Shown here: positions 45,747-48,042 of the stretch, piece by piece
Position numbering within the stretch: position 1 is the stretch's first letter
How the letters are laid out: each line of letters begins with the position of its first letter
From: Auxenochlorella pyrenoidosa
Lineage: Eukaryota; Chlorophyta; Trebouxiophyceae; Chlorellales; Chlorellaceae
Assembly (NCBI GenBank): GCA_001430745.1
Contig: KQ482053.1
Coordinates: forward strand, 872,018-920,059
Length of the DNA stretch: 48,042 bases
Reading direction: 5' to 3'
Translations under genes and position numbers: made by a program
The notes under the pieces: generated by a model
The model's database searches: none
What the model was told of the DNA's origin: nothing
What the model saw: the letters and a program-made list of their open reading frames with translations, nothing else

Positions 45747-47165
45747 ATGACAGAAGGGCAGGAGCACGACATCCCGGCCCTGCTGCACCGCCTGCGCAGC
45801 GGCGATGAAGACGTTCTTTGGATGCTTCTGGCTTTGGTGGCGGATGAGGCCGCTCGCAGTCAGCTTGTGGCAGCAGGCGCTCTCCCCGTGCTGGTGCAGC
45901 GGCTGCGCCGCGGGGGCAGCATGAGCGCACAAGCTGCGGTGGTAGGCATACTGTATGTGATGGCCACGACCCACGACCTGCAGGCTGATGTGGCAGAGGC
46001 TGGCACAATCCCCGCCATGATCCAGCTGCTGCGCGAGCGCAAGGCACACGAGCGCAGCGGGGAGGAGCAGCACTGCGCTGAAGACACCTGCGCGTTTGCT
46101 GTCGCTGGCATCAGCGCTCTGTTCGGCCACGCTGTGGCTGATCGAGAGGCAGTCCTGGCAGCAGGGGACGTCCTGGTCCCCGCCGCAGTGCGCGCGCTGC
46201 TGCTCAGAGGCGGCGTGATGCCGCCTTCAGATGTGGTGCGCCTGCTGCAAGAGCTGATGGACACAAGTGAGGAGCTCCGGAATGCTGCCAGCGCCGCCGG
46301 CGTCGTCCCTGCCCTCGCAGCCCTGCTGCAGCACAGCGCCAGCGCAGATAAGCAGGTTGCAGCATGCAGCATGCTGGCTCACCTCACCACGCAGGGCGGG
46401 CAGCTGGCACGCGAGGTTGTGGAAGCGGGCGTCGTGCCTACCCTGGTGGGCAGCCTCTCCAGCCCCTCATCAGATGTGCAGTGCGCAGCAGCACATGTGC
46501 TGTGCAACCTCGCTTCTGCCAGCAGCCAGGCTGTGGCAGACGCTGGGGGCATCCCTGCCCTGGTTCGGCTGCTGCGCCGCAGCACAGATGGCGCAGCACT
46601 GCAGGCTGCTACCGGGGCCCTGGGCAACCTGGGGCAGGCCAGCACTGCACACAGGCAGGCGATTGCTGCGGCTGGCGGCCTGGCTGTGCTGCAACGCTTG
46701 GCGCGCAGCAGAATGGCCGACCGTGGGGTGCGCGCCACAGCAGCCGAGGTGCTGCAGCAGATTGGACAGGCGTCAAGGAGCCCTGCGACAGCACTGCGCC
46801 AGGAGGAGCCCACCAGGAGCCCCTCGCCGCAGCCAGCAAGAAGCCCGCAGCAGCCCCAGCGTGTGTGCGCTGCTGTTGGCTGCGGCAAGACGAGCGGCCT
46901 GCGCCGCTGCAGCGCCTGCAGCTTGGTGCGCTACTGCAGGCAAGCTGGTCGGGTTGGGCTGTCCAGTCCAATTCCTCGTGGTGGGCAACCGGCAGGCAGA
47001 GTGGCGGGCTCGCCCAGCGGGGCTGCAGCATCGGCCTGTCATACCTCATCGGCCGTGCTCTCTCTGCCATTACAACTGAACGCCTGCGGCCTCCATGCCC
47101 CTTGCAGCCCGGAGTGCCAGCGCGCCCACTGGCCTTCCCACCGCAGTACCTGCAAGCCTGCCTGA
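45747..47165 (+). CDS. ARM-repeat/MYND zinc-finger protein, copy C
   Basis: Two exons, 45747-46939 and 47108-47165 (1251 nt, 416 aa). It starts MTEGQEHDIPALLHRLRSGD, aligned with copies A and B. Armadillo-type repeats include GALPVLVQRLRRGGSM, VVPALAALLQHSASADKQVA, VVPTLVGSLSSPSSDVQ, GIPALVRLLRRSTDG and GGLAVLQRLARSR. The linker is SPSPQPARSPQQPQ, then the MYND finger CAAVGCGKTSGLRRCSAC, LVRYC, SPECQRAHWPSHRSTC. The GC-AG intron (46940-47107) is 168 nt, divisible by three and free of stops, so an unspliced message would stay open to the same stop codon but insert 56 residues into the zinc finger. The frame is also open far upstream of the chosen ATG, back to 45426; homology with A and B favours 45747. 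Confidence 0.85.
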   Translation: MTEGQEHDIPALLHRLRSGDEDVLWMLLALVADEAARSQLVAAGALPVLVQRLRRGGSMSAQAAVVGILYVMATTHDLQADVAEAGTIPAMIQLLRERKAHERSGEEQHCAEDTCAFAVAGISALFGHAVADREAVLAAGDVLVPAAVRALLLRGGVMPPSDVVRLLQELMDTSEELRNAASAAGVVPALAALLQHSASADKQVAACSMLAHLTTQGGQLAREVVEAGVVPTLVGSLSSPSSDVQCAAAHVLCNLASASSQAVADAGGIPALVRLLRRSTDGAALQAATGALGNLGQASTAHRQAIAAAGGLAVLQRLARSRMADRGVRATAAEVLQQIGQASRSPATALRQEEPTRSPSPQPARSPQQPQRVCAAVGCGKTSGLRRCSACSLVRYCRQAGRVGLSSPIPRGGQPAGRVAGSPSGAAASACHTSSAVLSLPLQLNACGLHAPCSPECQRAHWPSHRSTCKPA

Positions 47166-47762
47166 AGGGGCAGGCGCCCCGAAGCTCGGCTGGGCTGAAC
47201 AGTGGCCAAGCACCCAGGCATTCAGCGCTCTTGCATGATGAGCGCTGAAGCATGCCATGACACCATTTGCATGACCTGCAGCTCTTGAAAGAGTGTGGGA
47301 ATAGCCTTGCAGGATGAAAACACGAGAAGCTGCCGGCCCCCAGAGGGAAGGCGACAGGAAGGTCAGCAGCCACGGGGTGACAGCTGTGATGCAGCGCTGC
47401 CATGAGGTGTTGAAACGTGCAACCAAGTGCTTATTCAACAGCCATGGCCGCGTGTTGAGGCAACTTAGCAATGCGTGCAACTGCAACCCGCTGCTGCCAG
47501 AAAGCTGCCTGAGCATCTGCAGAAATGCGACGACATTACAGCCGTGACAATGTGGTCACAGGCGAGACAGGTTTGTGGCACCGCCAAGTCGCACCTCCCT
47601 GCGAATAACTGGCGGAACTGCCAGATCAGGGGGGCAGATGAGGGATTGCAGTGCAAAACGGCACGAGGGGCGGAGACGCTGCCTGACGAGCGGGTTGACG
47701 CGCGCTGCTCTCCACCCGTTTTGATGAAGTGCAGGCTAACCTAGGCTCCACTGCTGCTTCTG
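47166..47762. other. Intergenic region, end of the array
   Basis: About 600 nt. The first ~150 nt still match the sequence following copies A and B (CAAGCACCCAGGCATTCAGC, CATGACCTGCAGCTCTTGAA); similarity ends near 47320, marking the right edge of the repeat unit. The rest shows no gene. Confidence 0.5.
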
Positions 47763-47842
47763 TCATTTCTGCTTGTTTCCGTACAGGCAGGCCTTGAGGA
47801 AGTCGCGCATTGCCAGCAGCTCCTCCTGGCAGGCCTCGTGGC
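47763..47842 (-). CDS. Last exon of an unidentified minus-strand gene
   Basis: From an acceptor (GCTGCAG, minus strand) the frame reads HEACQEELLAMRDFLKACLY and ends GNKQK and TGA. The coding look and good acceptor support a 3'-terminal exon; upstream exons lie beyond or near the right edge. The remaining 47843-48042 is probably intron. Function unknown; the two Cys spaced 14 residues apart (C-x13-C) hint at a small Cys-rich or CHCH-like end, but this is weak. Confidence 0.5.
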
Positions 47843-48042
47843 CTGCAGCGCAGCAGGGGGAGACAGGAGAGGCATGGGTGTGCAGGCATGCGTGAGACCT
47901 TGGCTCGGGCCCTCGAATGACAAGTGATGGAGGCTGTCCCAGCATGGATGTGGGAGGGAGCCAGAACCCTGTACTGCCAAGCCCAACACCTGAGAAGAAA
48001 CAAGCTGGGAGCGAGGAGGCGGGCAGAGAAGCATAGGGGCAG

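Overview
The window is nuclear DNA from a green alga, most likely a Chlorella-clade trebouxiophyte. It is very GC-rich, its genes carry many short introns, exons are rich in Ala/Gln/Gly codons, and (CA)n, (GCCT)n and poly-C tracts are common. Several proteins are typical of a photosynthetic eukaryote: plastid phosphoglycolate phosphatase, an expansin, and a conserved plastid protein. The species is inference. Two assembly gaps (N) lie at 12316-12622 and 24561-24788. No rRNA, tRNA, CRISPR array or intact transposon was seen.

Layout. 1-828 (-): HVA22/TB2/DP1 membrane protein, cut by the left edge. 1630-3775 (+): Gln/Ala-rich protein with an SRI-like C-terminus. 4239-14850 (+): a very large TARBP1/Trm3-type tRNA 2'-O-methyltransferase in at least 21 exons. 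15177-16414 (-): unknown 248-residue protein. 17194-22010 (+): D-2-hydroxyglutarate dehydrogenase, 15 exons. 22303-26093 (-): SAP-like/MYND protein, 9 exons. 26932-28013 (-): secreted small double-psi beta-barrel protein with an acidic Ser/Asp tail. 29315-30553 (-): LSM3, head-to-head with 30794-33918 (+) phosphoglycolate phosphatase. 34820-37796 (+): secreted expansin fused to a fasciclin (FAS1) domain. 38312-39525 (+): conserved plastid protein. 40860-47165 (+): tandem array of three ARM-repeat/MYND genes with a degenerate remnant upstream. 47763-47842 (-): last exon of a gene leaving the right edge.

Most gene models were rebuilt by hand from splice signals and reading phase. Wherever a whole gene is present and ungapped, the exon lengths sum to a multiple of three, except array copy A, which is frameshifted by a 37-bp tandem duplication. 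About 13 of roughly 77 modelled introns are GC-AG rather than GT-AG, far above the usual ~1%. Several introns have poly-C runs of 14-20 nt just before the acceptor.

The genes are not an operon-like unit; neighbours are mostly unrelated housekeeping functions: RNA modification and splicing, organic-acid and photorespiratory metabolism, and cell-wall or extracellular proteins. The most unusual items are the expansin-FAS1 fusion, the tandem ARM-MYND family with one damaged member and a frame-neutral intron inside the zinc finger of another, and the splice-site biases.
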